From Pseudorasbora parva (taxonomy: Eukaryota > Chordata > Actinopteri > Cypriniformes > Gobionidae), in NCBI RefSeq assembly GCF_024679245.1, contig NC_090177.1, positions 45,544,018-45,608,017 on the forward strand: 64,000 bases of DNA. The letters run 5' to 3'. The notes under the pieces are model-generated. The model searched no databases and had not been told where the DNA came from. It saw nothing but the letters and a program-made list of their open reading frames with translations. A program made the position numbers and the translations under genes. How positions within the stretch are numbered: position 1 is the first letter of the stretch; the number at the start of each line of letters is the position of its first letter. Positions 19,116 through 30,199 of the stretch are shown piece by piece.

Positions 19116-19749
19116 CAAACGATTTCTGATGCTTAAAAAACAATTCCTCTTTCCTATGTTGGACAATCTGATCACATTTCCCTGTTTCTGCTCCCTAAAT
19201 AAACTCCCCATGATCAAACGTGTGAAACCTACAATGAAGTCTGTTAAGATTTGGCTGGAAGAACACAGCTCTAGAACACAGACTGCAATGCGTTTGCTTC
19301 TCAGGCCACTCCCACACGGACATTAATACATACACCAGTTCGGTTCTGCAACATATCAATAGATGTGTTGACAGGGTAATAACACACAAACTAATTAAAA
19401 CATGAACAAGTAAGTCAGACTCCAGTTGAAGGCTTGCGACGCTGCTTTCAGATCTACCGACCATGAAGTATACAGTCTATCCAGGGCAAATCTGAAGAGG
19501 GGCATTTAAGCAGCCAAACACCACTACAAACTGAGTATCAAGGATATGATTTTGAGCTGATTGTGGACTACCTGTGAACCAGAAAGAACCATGCACACAG
19601 CCCCATCTACATTGATGGAGCTGAAGTGGAACGCTATGACTAGTTTCAAGTTCCTCGGTGTCCATTTTTCTATGGATCTTTCCTGGACTCTCAACACATC
19701 CATACTGGTCAATAAGGCGCGACAGCACCTTTACTTCCTAAAAGGAAAA

Positions 19750-20280
19750 TTAACCGCAGCAAAGTTCAGTCAGGCCACAAAGGCATAGTGCCGCCGGCAG
19801 CTGTCAAATCATCCAATCACTACCCTTCTCCTATTAGACCGGGTATTTACGTGGCATTTCTGCTCGGGAAAGACGCTTAAACTGCTCGCAACCCACCCTA
19901 CCTCCCCACTGTAAGTATCAAAAAATTACTGTTCATCTTCTGGCTGCTGTTACTTCTCTTTTTTCTTTCAGATTTCCAAGGATTTAAGTCTTAGTGGTTA
20001 TGGACCTCACTGCCGAGAGACATTAATCCTCATAGCCAAGCAACAGTAGTTGTCCATGATTCAACGCACGTTTACATGTTACCACTGTCCAGAAGACACT
20101 ACTAAGACACTACTAAGAGTGTTTTAAATCGTCTGTATATCACTCAAGCTGATGGTTCCATGGGGTTATTGCAAAGCTCTTGTATATGTTCTATTAATCA
20201 GGGAGCAAGAACCCCATAAAGGAACCATACCGCCAAAGATAATTGTGTTCAATAAACTAAAGTATTGCCAAAGTGGTCCT
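19750..20280 (+). other. Unidentified insertion in the LINE
   Basis: About 530 bp separates LYFLKGKL from EADLSPHILLNF, which are adjacent in related LINEs. It contains GTAAGTATC near 19912 and a polypyrimidine stretch ending CTTTCAG near 19973, resembling a 60-bp intron. AATAAA occurs near 20252. An LTR-like nature is possible but the ends are unclear. Confidence 0.4.
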
Positions 20281-20689
20281 GTCTGAACTAAGGGAAGCTG
20301 ACCTGTCTCCCCACATCCTGCTAAACTTTATAACTGCACTATTGAAAGCATTCTCTCAAACTGCATCACAGTGTGGTATGTCAACTGCACTGTCTTAGAC
20401 CAGAAGGCCCTCCAGTGGGTGGTGAAAACTGCCCAATACATCACTGGTGTTGGACTAGCCTCTGTCAAAGACATTTACTACAAACGCTGCCAAAGGAGAG
20501 TGACAAGTATTCTCAAAGACTCCTCTCACCCAAACCATGAACTGTTTACTTCCCTCACATCTGGGAGACGTTAGGAGTCTTCACTGTCACACCAGCAGAC
20601 TCAGGAACAGTTTCTTTCCCTCAGCTGTCAGCCTAATGAACTCTATTTTCAGACGCTGAACAATACATCCTAGATGGATTGGATTTTTG

Positions 20690-21190
20690 TTTGTTTGCAC
20701 TGTTATGGCCTCAAGCCTAATATATATATTAGGGGTGTCCCTGACTAAGGATTTACACATTTGAATCAGAATATTCAAATCTCTCTATGGCCGACCGATA
20801 GTCAAATCATCTATGTGTGTGTAAACCATAGACCGGAAAAAAATAAATGGTATAAACAGGTTGGGAAGGGCAGGACACTGGTCAGCAGGAGGCTAAGACT
20901 ATTTTTATTTTACTTTACACACGGCACACAGCCACCACTTTAAATAAAGAGATCAAAACTAGGCTACACTACACATTCATAAATTAACAGTTCTCTTTTT
21001 TTCTTTCTTTTTGCATTTTAACTTTTTTTTTTTTTAATTCAAGGTTTTATTGCTTTTTTGGAAGGTGAAGGGGTAACAAATACATCATCACATTAACAAT
21101 AGTACAGGGTTACAGATATCCACAGGCACCGTTGGAACATTAAAGAAAGTATAATTCAAGGCATCAATAGGTGTCAGTCTGTTCATTTTA
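20690..21190. other. Unassigned, simple-sequence rich
   Basis: Holds a short TA run near 20720 and a T-rich tract around 20995-21055. No coding or structural element identified. Confidence 0.4.
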
Positions 21191-21199
21191 AGTCATTAC

Positions 21200-22543
21200 C
21201 AGGGCTGGACTGGTAATCTGGCATACCAGGCATTTGCCCGGTGGGCCGACGCATTTTGGGGCGTCAAAAAAAAAATTAAAAAAAAAAAAAAATTGTACCA
21301 CTGACATGCAGCGATAGCGGCCCATTGGTTTGTCTTCTGAATTGACAAGCCGAAGCGAGAGAGACCTCCCCTCCATATTACGCGCTTTTTTCTATTTATT
21401 TATTTATTAGTATTTGAGCGCATGGAACTGCAAAAGGCGAATATCCGCACAGCGCAGCCGCTGACGAACGTACGCTGTGTTTAAATGCTGCTCTGTACGG
21501 CACTTTTTCTCCAAATATTGTTTTATACAATCGTGTGATATGGAAACATTACAGGTTCTGTGTTGAATCAGCTGAAAACAGCCACGATTCATGACGAGGT
21601 AAAGTGGAAAACGGCAACACACAAACGTTTCACTTTAGCAGAACCACAATTTACATTGCATCTAACAGCGAAGAAAAATGGTGTTTTGGAAGAAACATTT
21701 ATTAAAAATGTTGCTATATTACTTAAATTAATATTGCAGAATACGAGCCACTTTTATAGAGGCTGTTTCCATATTTTCTAAAAGTGTTTACATTTTTTTT
21801 ACTTACAAATATAATACTTTATTATATATGTTTTATATAGTTTAAGAAACCATATAGCCATATAATGAGGATCAAGGTTTGTACGGTCTATGTTTTTTAC
21901 CCTGTGACTACTTTTTTCCTCTTTAAATGTTTTATTAACTTTTTTTAATAGATTTAATGAAATTTAATAGCCTCATGAAAGATAATATCAGTGTCTTACT
22001 TAAATGATGTGTTAACTCTTAAAAAATATGATTGTTCAACCCCTAAATGTGATCATTTGCTCACCCTAATGTCATTCCAACCCTAAATGAATTTATTTCT
22101 GTGTAGCATAAAATAAAATAATTTGAGTCTGTTTTTTTGTTTATACTATATTCAAATGGTAGCCTAACCAAAATGGCTTGGTTGCCAACATTCTTCAAAA
22201 CATCTTATTTTGTGTTTCACAGAAGTCATACAGGTTTGGAAGGACACGAGAGTGAGCAAATGACAGCATTTAAAAGAAGTAAATTTACTTTAGGCTACTG
22301 CATCCAAGCTCAAAATCATCAGTGCTTTACTGCCAAGGGCATTTCTGTGTGACAAAAAAAGCAATATTAAGTAATTTGCATTTGCAGCAAATTCGATAAT
22401 ATCTATCATTGTTTGTCCTTGTCCTAGTTTAATTTATATACTCAAATTTAAGGCCCCAACCCCAGCAAAAACATTTACGGGGAACTCATGGGCCGGATGT
22501 GGTGGGTATGCCAGGGCCGAATTTTAGCCCCAGTCCAGCCCTG
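21200..22543. mobile_element. Non-autonomous hAT transposon, perfect 8-bp duplication
   Basis: Terminal inverted repeats CAGGGCTGGACTGG and CCAGTCCAGCCCTG enclose 1344 bp. The 8-bp duplication GTCATTAC is exact on both sides (21192-21199 and 22544-22551), the signature of the hAT superfamily. The interior has only short ORFs. The longest (21560-21781, 73 codons) shows no hAT transposase motif that I recognise. A related terminal fragment (CCCAGTCCGGCCCTGAC) occurs near 54556. Confidence 0.88.
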
Positions 22544-22551
22544 GTCATTAC

Positions 22552-23143
22552 TGTAAAGGCCCTTTCACACTGGACGCGATTTTGACGTGCGAATAATTCG
22601 TGCAATGTTTTTTTTTTCCGAACACTGTTTGTGTAATGAGCGCTTCCACACCAAACGCGAATGTGCTGAGGCGAAAAAACAACATTTATTTTTTACGTTT
22701 CGATGTCGATTTTTTTTACTCTTTTTTTACCAATCACATAAAAGGAAACAAAGGTGACGAAATGTCCAGTTGATGTCACGAGCTATTCAATCAACTTTAA
22801 CCTTTGCCAGGCATGGCATTTCTCATGAGATTACAACTGTAAGCTGTACAGCTGCAGCTGTGTTTGCCCACTGTATGCTTCAGACAGCAATATAAATAGG
22901 TTCAATCAGCGATCAGAGGGAGTGGCTGAGAAAAATGACGTTGATGTCGAGCGCTAGTTTGAGATGTAGTTCAGTAATGGCGGCGGAGAAAGATGCAAAC
23001 TAAACCATTCATTGCATTGTGGCACCGCTGCCGAATATCCAGAAGATAAAGCCGGAGCAATAACAGTCTTTGCTGGGGTTTGTTGGTGGCCATGATGTTG
23101 TGGCCCTCCAACAGGGTAAATTCGGGAAAAGGTTGATTTTCCA
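22552..23143. other. Unassigned repeat-like stretch
   Basis: AAAGGCCCTTTCACACTGGACGCG at 22555 resembles the start of a fish TIR element, but I could not find the matching end. A 62-codon antisense ORF (22971-23159) rich in Leu and Arg has no recognisable motif. Confidence 0.35.
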
Positions 23144-23433
23144 GGGCCGGGTTTCCCAATAACGATGTATCTTAGCTATAAAGAGCGTGTTCTACGAGCG
23201 AAGTTACGATCACTCGCAGCAATTCCACGTGCGTTTCCCAAAAATGTACTTAACATGAACGCACGAGAATGCGCTCTAAGTGCTACTTAAGAGTCTCTGT
23301 CCATTTGCGAAGTGCTGAAATATAACCTTATATCGAATCGTTTCCTCTGAACGGTTCACCTAATAATTATAAGCAACTTTTATATATATTATAAGGAAAT
23401 AAACTACTACCTACAGACTGAGGCAATGACAAA

Positions 23434-23740
23434 ATGGCTGGAAAAAGAAAAAGAAAAAAAAGAAAAGATACCTTTCAAAAACACGAAATCAATATACTTC
23501 TAGAGGAGATGAAGCGGGAAAAGATAATAATTTCAACAGATTTAAAGGGCATCGTACAAACAAAGAGAAACAAAACATCTGGGAGGAAATTGCTACCAAA
23601 TTAAAAGTTATAAGTTAAATTATTAGTTAAAAGGTCGGGTTAAGAGTCTGCAAGAAATGGCAGGATTTTGCAAGCCTGACAAAAAGGAAGAGGGCACTGC
23701 AGAGGAATGTCCAATACATGGCTGGTTTTTGTGCACTTCA
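23434..23740 (+). pseudogene. Myb/SANT-like protein remnant of Harbinger
   Basis: Starts MAGKRKRKKRKDTFQKHEIN with a lysine-rich head and continues LLEEMKREKIIIS. After a frame change it reads NIWEEIATKLK, and further on KKWQDFASLTKRKRAL, a layout typical of the DNA-binding accessory protein of Harbinger transposons. Frameshifts and stops break it. Confidence 0.55.
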
Positions 23741-23977
23741 GCAAGTCATATAAGTTTATCTCTATTTTTCCCAGTTTTTGAAGTATATTTTCTACATTAC
23801 TTATTTTATACTTTTTTCCTTTTTTCTGTCATTTAATTCAGATGTGTATTTGTATTTTTTTGTTTGTTACCTGCCCTCATAAAACAACAACAACAACAAA
23901 AAAATTATAGTATTATCACAATGCACTTGAATAAAGTTAAAGGTGTAATCTGCCGGTTGTCCTCTAGGTTACCTCAT

Positions 23978-24190
23978 AACGTCTCGGTTACGTATGTAAC
24001 CCTAGTTCCCTGAGGGAACGAGACGCTGCGTCGAAACGCTGTGAGAACGCTTTTGCGTTAATGCGTCGTGAAGCGCGTGTAGAACCAATCCATCGGGAGA
24101 TCGATCGGTGATGACGTCATCGACCGGAGACTATAAAAGGTCCGCGAACACAAACAGGAACTAGCTTCTGATAAAGACTGAAGTAAGTGA
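23978..24190 (+). repeat. Left inverted terminal repeat of the DIRS element
   Basis: AACGTCTCGGTTACG at the edge is followed by TGCGTCGAAACGCTGTGAGAACGC. A single TGATGACGTCATCG and CTATAAAAGG follow. From 24030 inward it is the inverse of 28875-29075. The outermost roughly 50 bp are unique to this side, as expected in DIRS. Confidence 0.85.
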
Positions 24191-24217
24191 TCACGGGCAT
24201 GCCGGGAGTATGGCAGG

Positions 24218-24318
24218 GCGACGCAGCGTCTCGTTCCCTCAGGGAACTAGGGTTACATACGTAACCGAGACGTTCCCTTTCGGGGAACTCGAGCTGCGTC
24301 GAAACGCTGTGAGAACGC
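24218..24318 (+). repeat. Internal complementary region of the DIRS element
   Basis: GACGCAGCGTCTCGTTCCCT through GTAACCGAGACG is the inverse of the left outer edge (23981-24031). The following TTCCCTTTCGGGGAACTCGA through GAGAACGC is the inverse of the right outer edge (29054-29101). The two meet at GTT, the presumed circle junction. Confidence 0.9.
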
Positions 24319-24439
24319 TTATACCCACATCGCCATGGGACCAAGTGCCTCGTATGTGTGAAGCCGAAGCGCACACGATTACGAGAGTACCTGCGCCCCA
24401 ACAGTAGATGCCAAATCTAACTCGTAGAATCTGACGAAA

Positions 24440-25400
24440 GTTAGCGGCGAAGACCAGCCTGCCGCATTACAGATATCTTGGAGGAAAGCCCCCGACAAAA
24501 GTGCTTTAGAAGCAGCCATACCCCTGGTAGAGTGCGCCCGGACAGCAAGTGGAGATGGCTACCCGGCCACCTCATAAGCAAGTGAAATGGCCTCGACCAC
24601 CCACTTGCTCATTCTCCGCTTAGACACTGGGGCCCCCCCCCCTAGGGGCTCCGAAACAGACGAACAATTGATCGGTCTTTCTCCACAAGACAGCTCTGCT
24701 CCTAACAGGGCACAGCAGATTTAGTCTTTCCTGGTCTGACGTCGTGAAAGGAGGAGGACAGAAGGCTTGGAGAGTTATCGGGCCCCGTGGGCTCGTAGGA
24801 ACCTTGGGGACATAACCCGGTCTGGGATGCAGAAAAGCCTTTACCATCCCAGGTGCAAACTCTAGGCATGAGGGCCCAACCGACAGGGACTGAATATCTC
24901 CTATTCTTTGCGAGATGATATGGCCAAAAGAAAGATAGTTTTGAGGGTGAGGAACTTATCCGAAACCTCCTCTAAGGGTTCAGACGGAGGCTCAGACAAG
25001 CCCCGCAAGACAATGGCCAAGTCCCATGCTGGGACCCTCAAGTGCATAGCCGGCCTCAACCTTAAGGTACCACGGAGGAAACGTGTAATAAGAGGGTGTC
25101 TTCCCAAAGACACTCCACCCAAAGGGACGTGGAAGGCACCCCAGGCCGCCACGTACACCTTTATTGTGGAGGGGGTCAACCCTGCCGAGAACCTTGCCTG
25201 CAGGAACTCCAGCACTGTACCAACCGGGCAGTTAACTGGGTCCCACTGGCGTTCTCTGCACCATGCTGAGAAAAGTTTCCATTTCAAAGCGTACAGCTTC
25301 CTCGTGGACGGAGCTCTGGAGTGAAGGATGGTCTCAACGACCTCGGCCGAGAGACCCTCCTCTATGAGCCTGGCCCCCTCAGAGGCCAAGCCCATAGTTT
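24440..25400 (-). pseudogene. Tyrosine recombinase remnant of the DIRS element
   Basis: The recombinase would insert the circular DNA copy. The N-terminal core-binding part is clear in one frame: ILHSRAPSTRKLYALKWKLF, then AWGAFHVPLGG and RFLRGTLRLRP. The catalytic half needs a change of frame after LLAISSRKE near 24901. There, VRAHSTRGMAASKALL (about 24499-24546) carries the HxxR motif, and FYELDL near 24424 could hold the nucleophile Tyr. The frameshift at about 24900 destroys the protein. Confidence 0.8.
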
Positions 25401-27281
25401 CCACATCTCTGGGCGTGGGTGCAGGAATCTCCCACCCGCCTGAGAGAGTAGATCCCTCCTGGTCGGAATCTCCATCGGAGAGCCTTCCAAGAGAGATATC
25501 AGGTCCGAAAACCAGATTCTGGTCGGCCAGTACGGAGCCACTAGAAGTACCTGGGCCCCGTCCCGGCGTACCCTCTCCAGAACTCCTGGAAGCAAGACAC
25601 TCGGGGGGAAGGCGTACAGGGGTAGCTTCGGCCACTCCTGTACCATGGCATCCAACCCCAGCGGGGCTGGATGGGACAGAGAAAACCACTGCGGGCAGTG
25701 AGAATTCTCCTCCGAAGCAAATAGATCTATCTCTGCCTTCCCATATACCTTCCATAGGAGCTCCACCACCTCTGGGTGGAGTCTCCATTCCCCGGGCCTC
25801 GGCCCCTGCCTCGACAGGCTGTCTGCTTCCTGATTCAGGACCCCCGGGATATATACTGCTCTGACTGACAGCAATTTCCCTTGGGCCCACAGGAGGATCC
25901 GACGTGCCATTTTGTCCAACGGACGGGACCTCAGACCCCCCTGATGATTTATATAGGCGACCACCGATGTGTTGTCTGTCCTGACTAACACATGGTGGCC
26001 CCTGAGGTCGGGCAGAAACTGTTTCAATGCAAGAAACACTGCGAGCATCTCTAGCCGATTTATGTGCCAGTGCCGCTGATGTTCCTGCCATAGACCCTGG
26101 GATGAGTGACCACTCATGGTCGCCCCCCAGCCCGTGAGAGAGGCATCTGTCGTTAGCGTTACGCGTCGAACATGAGCCCCCAACACGGGACCCTGAGATA
26201 AAAACCCAGGGATTTTTCCACATGACCAGAGCACGTAGGCATCCCCTGCGCGACTTTGATCGTGCGGAGCGTGTTTCCCCTCGGGGAGAACCCTTTTGTT
26301 TTGAGCCACCACTACAGTGGCCTCATGTACAGTAGGCCAAGAGGTATTACGTTGGACGCTGCTGCCATGAGACCTAACAGTTTCTGGAACTGCTTCACAG
26401 TGATGGCCCGGTCTAGCTTCTGCTCTTTGACTGCTGCCTGGATCGATGCTATGCGTGTTGGCGATAATTGCGCCCGCATAATTACCGAATCCCAGTCCAC
26501 GCCTAAAAAAGTGGTTCTCTGAGCCGGAGAAAGCACACTCTTCTTGGCGTTCAGCCTCAACCCCAATTTCGACATGTGTGCGAGAACAGCATCTCGATGC
26601 TGAACCGCCATCTGTTCTGTATTTGCTAGAATCAGCCAGTCGTCGATATAATTCAGTATGCGGATGCCCTGCAGACACAACGGCGCCAGCTGCATCCACA
26701 CACTTGGTGAATGTGCGGGGTGACAGAGCTAGACCGAAAGGAAGTACACGATATTGGTATGCCTCTCCCCCGAAGGCAAACCTCCGGAACTTCCTGTGAT
26801 GTGGAAGGATGGAGACAAAATACGCATCTTTGAGGTCTATGGTGACAAACCAATCCTCCGACTTGATCTGCGACACAATCTGTCTGAGTGTGAGCATCTT
26901 GAACTTGAGCTTGGCCACTGAGCGATTTAAGAGATGCAGATCTAATATCGGGCGTAAGCCCCCATCCTTCTTTGGCACGATGAAGTAACGGCTATAAAAC
27001 CCAGACTCCCTGCCGGGAGGAGGAACCCTTTCTATAGCCCCCTTTCGCAGGAGTGTCTCTACTTCCTGTGCCCTCACCAGAGCCTGCTCCGGGCCCACCT
27101 CTGTAGGTAGGACACCACTGAAAGGAGGTGGCAGCCTTTTAAATTGAATGGCATACCCCCTTTCGATTATCTGCAGGACCCAACGAGATATATTTGATAG
27201 ACGTTTCCATTTGTCTAGAAAATCTACTAAGGGAACCAGCCTCTCGAGGCTGGCCTCTGATGTACTTTGAACAGCAAGCAC
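25362..27281 (-). pseudogene. Reverse transcriptase and RNase H of the DIRS element
   Basis: Copies RNA to DNA and degrades the RNA. PPPFSGVLPTEVGPEQA and FYSRYFIVPKKDGGLRPILD are followed by VTIDLKDAYF and YRVLPFGLALSPRTFTKCVD. The frame is then lost. The active site NYIDDWLILANTEQM is found in a different frame (about 26607-26652) with FLGVDWDSVIM and FQKLLGLMAAASNVIP. The first frame returns near 26290, and RNase H follows (LTTDASLTGWGATM, INRLEMLAVFLALKQFL, VRTDNTSVVAYIN, PGVLNQEADSLSRQ). Two compensating frameshifts around the active site show it is inactive. Confidence 0.88.
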
Positions 27282-27960
27282 AGTGCCCTGAAGCGGCGGA
27301 CCGGCAGGGAACGACTGACTTGACTGCTCGGGAGCCCCCCGAAGGGGGAGCGGACCACCCTCGAGTGGCCCGCGGGGACCATCTGCGCCCCGGCATTGCG
27401 GCGGGGTTGGCAGCGCGGCCCCCAGAGGGCGCTGCAGGACAACGGGTACCGTAGGCAGAGGTAAACACCGTTTCCCTTCGGAGGGGACTACCCTCAGCGT
27501 CCTTTTGTTTCCCCTGCCCTCCGAGGAGGGGGCGGACCACCCTCAGGTGGCCCGCGGAGACCCTCTGCGCCCCGACATTGCGGCGGGGTTGGCAGCGCGG
27601 CCCCTTGAGGGTACCGAAGGAAGACGGGTACCGTATGCTGAGGTAAGCACCGTCTTCCCACGGAGGGGAAACTAAGGGAACCAGCCTCTCGAGGCTGGCC
27701 TCTGGTGTAATTTGAGCAGCGAGTGCAGTGCCCTGAAACGGCGAACCGGCAGGGAACACCTGACCTGACTGCTCGCATGCCCTCCGAGGAGGGGGCGGAC
27801 CACCCTCAGGTGGCCCGCGGAGACCCTCTGCGCCCTGACATTGCGGCGGGGTTAGCAGCGCGGCCCCCTGTGGGCACCGAAGGAAGACGGGTACCGTGTG
27901 CTGAGGTAAGCACCGATTTCCTTCGGAGGGGAAATGCCAGGGACGATGCAGCTGAAGGCG
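27228..27960. repeat. Tandem duplications inside the DIRS gag region
   Basis: GCGGACCACCCTC appears near 27350, 27531 and 27795, GCGCGGCCCC near 27415, 27596 and 27858, and CTCGAGGCTGGCCTCTG near 27243 and 27686. The spacings of about 181, 262 and 443 bp show partial tandem duplications of one GC-rich segment. They displace the end of Gag from the RT. Confidence 0.75.
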
Positions 27961-28628
27961 AGAGATAGCTCGCAAGCGTCTCTTCGATCTTCGGCATCGC
28001 CCCATAACCATAGTGTCTCAGCCCAAATATATTACTATATGCAGATGTATGTGGGCTGAAAACTCTATATGATACCGGTTTCCTCCATGACCTAGACACC
28101 TCGGTGTGCAGGTCAGGGAAGAACGGCAGGACGTTGATGCTTTGCACGAGAGGGCAGGAATCGCTCATCTGATTTCGTTTTCTCTGATTTCGATGGGATT
28201 CAGATATTTCCGCCAGCCAGTCGTTTTTTATTTTTATATTTAACCTGGCCACAGCTCTCGTGAGAACCTCAACTCACTAGAGGGTGACTGAAGTGGCGAG
28301 TCTTCAGTCGCGATGCTCTCAACGTCCACCTCCTCAGAGCTGGATAGTTGGAGCACCGGTGCCCCGCCCGGGGAGGAAGAGACCGCAGAGCGGGCTTCCA
28401 AACCCCGAGACGAGACACTGGACGATACAGGTGAGGGCTGAGATAAGGCTGGGCCCGTCTCAAACCCCTCTGTAAAGTCCATGTGTGAACCCCACGACTG
28501 AAGCCACCGCTCTGCCTCGGCAGCAGCGGGACCGAGCCGCAGGGAACACGAGCCGAAGCACCCTCCTCGAAGAGTGCCCGGCGGGAGCGCAGCATTCTTA
28601 ACGGAAGCCGCTCAAAAAATGCTCGCAA
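27960..28628 (-). pseudogene. Gag-like protein remnant of the DIRS element
   Basis: In one minus frame, MDFTEGFETGPALSQPSPVS is a Ser/Pro-rich segment with an acidic stretch (SSSEEVDVESIATEDS). A stop intervenes, then LPFFPDLHTEVSRSWRKPVS and YGAMPKIEETLASYLSPSAA follow, the conserved DIRS Gag core. It lies directly after the right inverted repeat, as expected for the first ORF. Downstream duplications and at least one frame break remove function. Confidence 0.75.
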
Positions 28629-28874
28629 GCGGCCCCCTCAAGGGCTGCCTGAGCGTGCTGCGCTCCCAAACAGCCATACACAATGAGTGTGTTTCCCACA
28701 CGCAATATATATATTTTGAGGGCAGGGATGAACACACTGTGAAATGCTGTTCACTCGCCATAATCTCCTTTTTCTCTTTATGTTATAAAATATATATCAG
28801 ATATATTTAACAAAGGTGGAAAATTCTCTCTAATGGACAGACAAAAACACCAAATAGACAGACAGGTTCACACA

Positions 28875-29101
28875 GATCGCTTACTGAAGGCACAGAAGCT
28901 AGTTCCTGTTTGTGTTCGCGGACCTTTTATAGTCTCCGGTCGATGACGTCATCACGTCGGCGACGTCATCACGTCGGCGACGTCATCACGTCAGCGACGA
29001 TCGATCTCCCGATGGATAGGTTCTACACGCGCTTCACGACGCATTAACGCAGAGGCGTTCTCACAGCGTTTCGACGCAGCTCGAGTTCCCCGAAAGGGAA
29101 C
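28875..29101 (-). promoter_or_regulatory. Right inverted repeat and promoter of the DIRS element
   Basis: Read on the minus strand it has GACTATAAAAGG (TATA box, about 28923-28934). Upstream lies a roughly 17-bp unit with a GACGTCATCACGTCGGC-like core, repeated three times (about 28943-28998) and containing CRE-like TGACGTCA. The left repeat has only one such unit. This resembles a TATA promoter driven by ATF/CREB-type sites. That role is inference. Confidence 0.65.
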
Positions 29102-29284
29102 TCTGTCTTCTTATGATACTCTTAGAGCTTTACGATTACTCCAGAGCACTTGTAGATCTACGATCATTTTCAAGTGCTACTTAAGTTATGATGCTTTTGG
29201 GAAACAGGCCTTAATATTAAGATCACTCATACGACCGTTTTTACGATCAACTTAGGCTTACGATGCTTTTGGGAAACGCAGCCC

Positions 29285-29780
29285 AGATCGCTTCGTTAGT
29301 GATGAAGGAGCTGCTGAAGCCCTATTCGGACGCTAACTGTTTCTCGTGGGGTCGGAAGGTATTGCCATCATTTAAGTTACAGGGACTGGTCAGTGATTTT
29401 ATTGCCGTCCGTCTCTCACCACCCGCGGAAAAATCCCCGGCCGAGTTACCGACTGCTTTTGACAAACGCAAGGTCGTGTTGATGTAATAGCTGTCCGAAT
29501 CCACATCTCTTGAGTTTTCAACAATATCACTTCAAAATTCACTGTTTGTAATCATTTTTGACTACTGCAGAACACCATACGGTTGCTTTGCTGTTATTAG
29601 GATGCATTTATAGACTTGCATTTCCTTAAAATGCTGGCAAGTATTTAGAAGAGCAATATATTTCATCACCGCTCAAACAAATCTAAATAAAAGCACTTAA
29701 ACATTTGAATTGGTCCTTTATTTATAGCAGCATTTATTATCATACCAAGCATATGACATTTTATTTACAGCATACAATGA
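29285..29780. other. Unassigned
   Basis: Contains a 74-codon ORF (29263-29487) without recognisable domain. It may continue the sequence interrupted at 23143, because both flanks look unique and the Harbinger element sits between them. Confidence 0.35.
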
Positions 29781-30052
29781 TGTTACGGACCACGTGAGGG
29801 GAGCGTTCCCGATCACAAAGCTCTCCTGTCCACCGTGGCGTGAATAAATCACACTCCGAATGCTCGAGTTTTAGGTTCAATCCTATAGTTTTATTACTGA
29901 GGTGGCATGCACATGTGCACTTTTATTTTGTCTGATTTCCATGAGTGAAACAGGCGAAGGGCGCATGACATACGTCACAACCAAACGTTAGCGATTGGTT
30001 ATGGCAGATCCAGAATGGCTCAGGGCAGATCCAGTAGTTTTAAACCTCAACA
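29781..30052 (-). repeat. LTR-like segment, possibly a solo LTR
   Basis: On the minus strand it runs TGTTGAGG...CCGTAACA (272 bp). It contains AATAAA motifs and is GC-richer than its surroundings. No second copy, primer site or convincing target duplication is present, so the call is weak. Confidence 0.35.
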
Positions 30053-30097
30053 GAGTGCCTGCCTTCGCGGAAATAAACCCTTGTCAATGGAGAGTGG

Positions 30098-30135
30098 CCA
30101 GACTCTATGTACAAATGAAATGTACGAGAGTCTGG
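30098..30135. repeat. Short hairpin
   Basis: CCAGACTCTATGTACA and its near-inverse TGTACGAGAGTCTGG are separated by seven bases. This is a probable remnant of a palindromic MITE. Confidence 0.6.
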
Positions 30136-30199
30136 TAAAACCAGGCTAGCATACTTCACCTTTTTGTTATAAATCTCATGCAACTTACAGTTATGCTTA

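Larger units (their letters stand above)
18241..20680 (+). pseudogene. CR1/Rex1-like LINE remnant, twice interrupted
   Basis: Degenerate non-LTR retrotransposon. The endonuclease part reads AAVYVPPDANAKLAMKELSS (18262-18321), AGNFNHANLRT and GDSTLDQAYT. After a solo LTR insertion it resumes with SVKIWLEE and AAKHHYKLSIKDM near 19510. It then jumps over most of RT to KFLGVHFSMDLSWTLNTSIL (19647-19708). After a second insertion it ends with YNCTIESILSNCITVWYVNC and VVKTAQYITGVGLASVKDIY (20320-20490) and the HPNHELFTSLTSGRR block (20529-20573). Stops, frameshifts and the missing catalytic region make it dead. Confidence 0.75.
23978..29101 (-). mobile_element. DIRS-type tyrosine-recombinase retrotransposon, complete structure
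   Basis: Minus-strand DIRS element of about 5.1 kb. It has inverted terminal repeats (23978-24190 and 28875-29101) and an internal complementary region at 24218-24318 that joins the outer edges of both repeats. This is the diagnostic arrangement for circular-intermediate replication. Reading on the minus strand from 29101, the order is promoter with TATA, Gag, reverse transcriptase plus RNase H, tyrosine recombinase. Such elements insert without target duplications and use a recombinase rather than a DDE integrase. All ORFs carry frameshifts, so this copy is probably inactive. It lies inside a Harbinger-like element. Confidence 0.9.
23144..29284. mobile_element. Harbinger-like transposon split by a DIRS element
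   Basis: Left end GGGCCGGGTTTCCCAATAACGATG (23144), right end CATCGTAAG inverse ...GGGAAACGCAGCCC (29284). Subterminal repeats of TTTCCCAAAAGCATCRTAA type occur near 23230, 29205 and 29265. Removing the DIRS insertion leaves about 1 kb. It carries one remnant ORF resembling the Myb/SANT-like protein of Harbinger elements. I do not see a clean 3-bp duplication, so the outer boundary is provisional. Confidence 0.55.

Noticed and set aside
23434..23740. Host SANT-domain gene
   Set aside because: Surrounded by inverse ends typical of Harbinger and broken by frameshifts.
24908..25864. Plus-strand ORFs of 138 and 178 codons
   Set aside because: They are the antisense of the DIRS recombinase and RNase H region and have no motif of their own.
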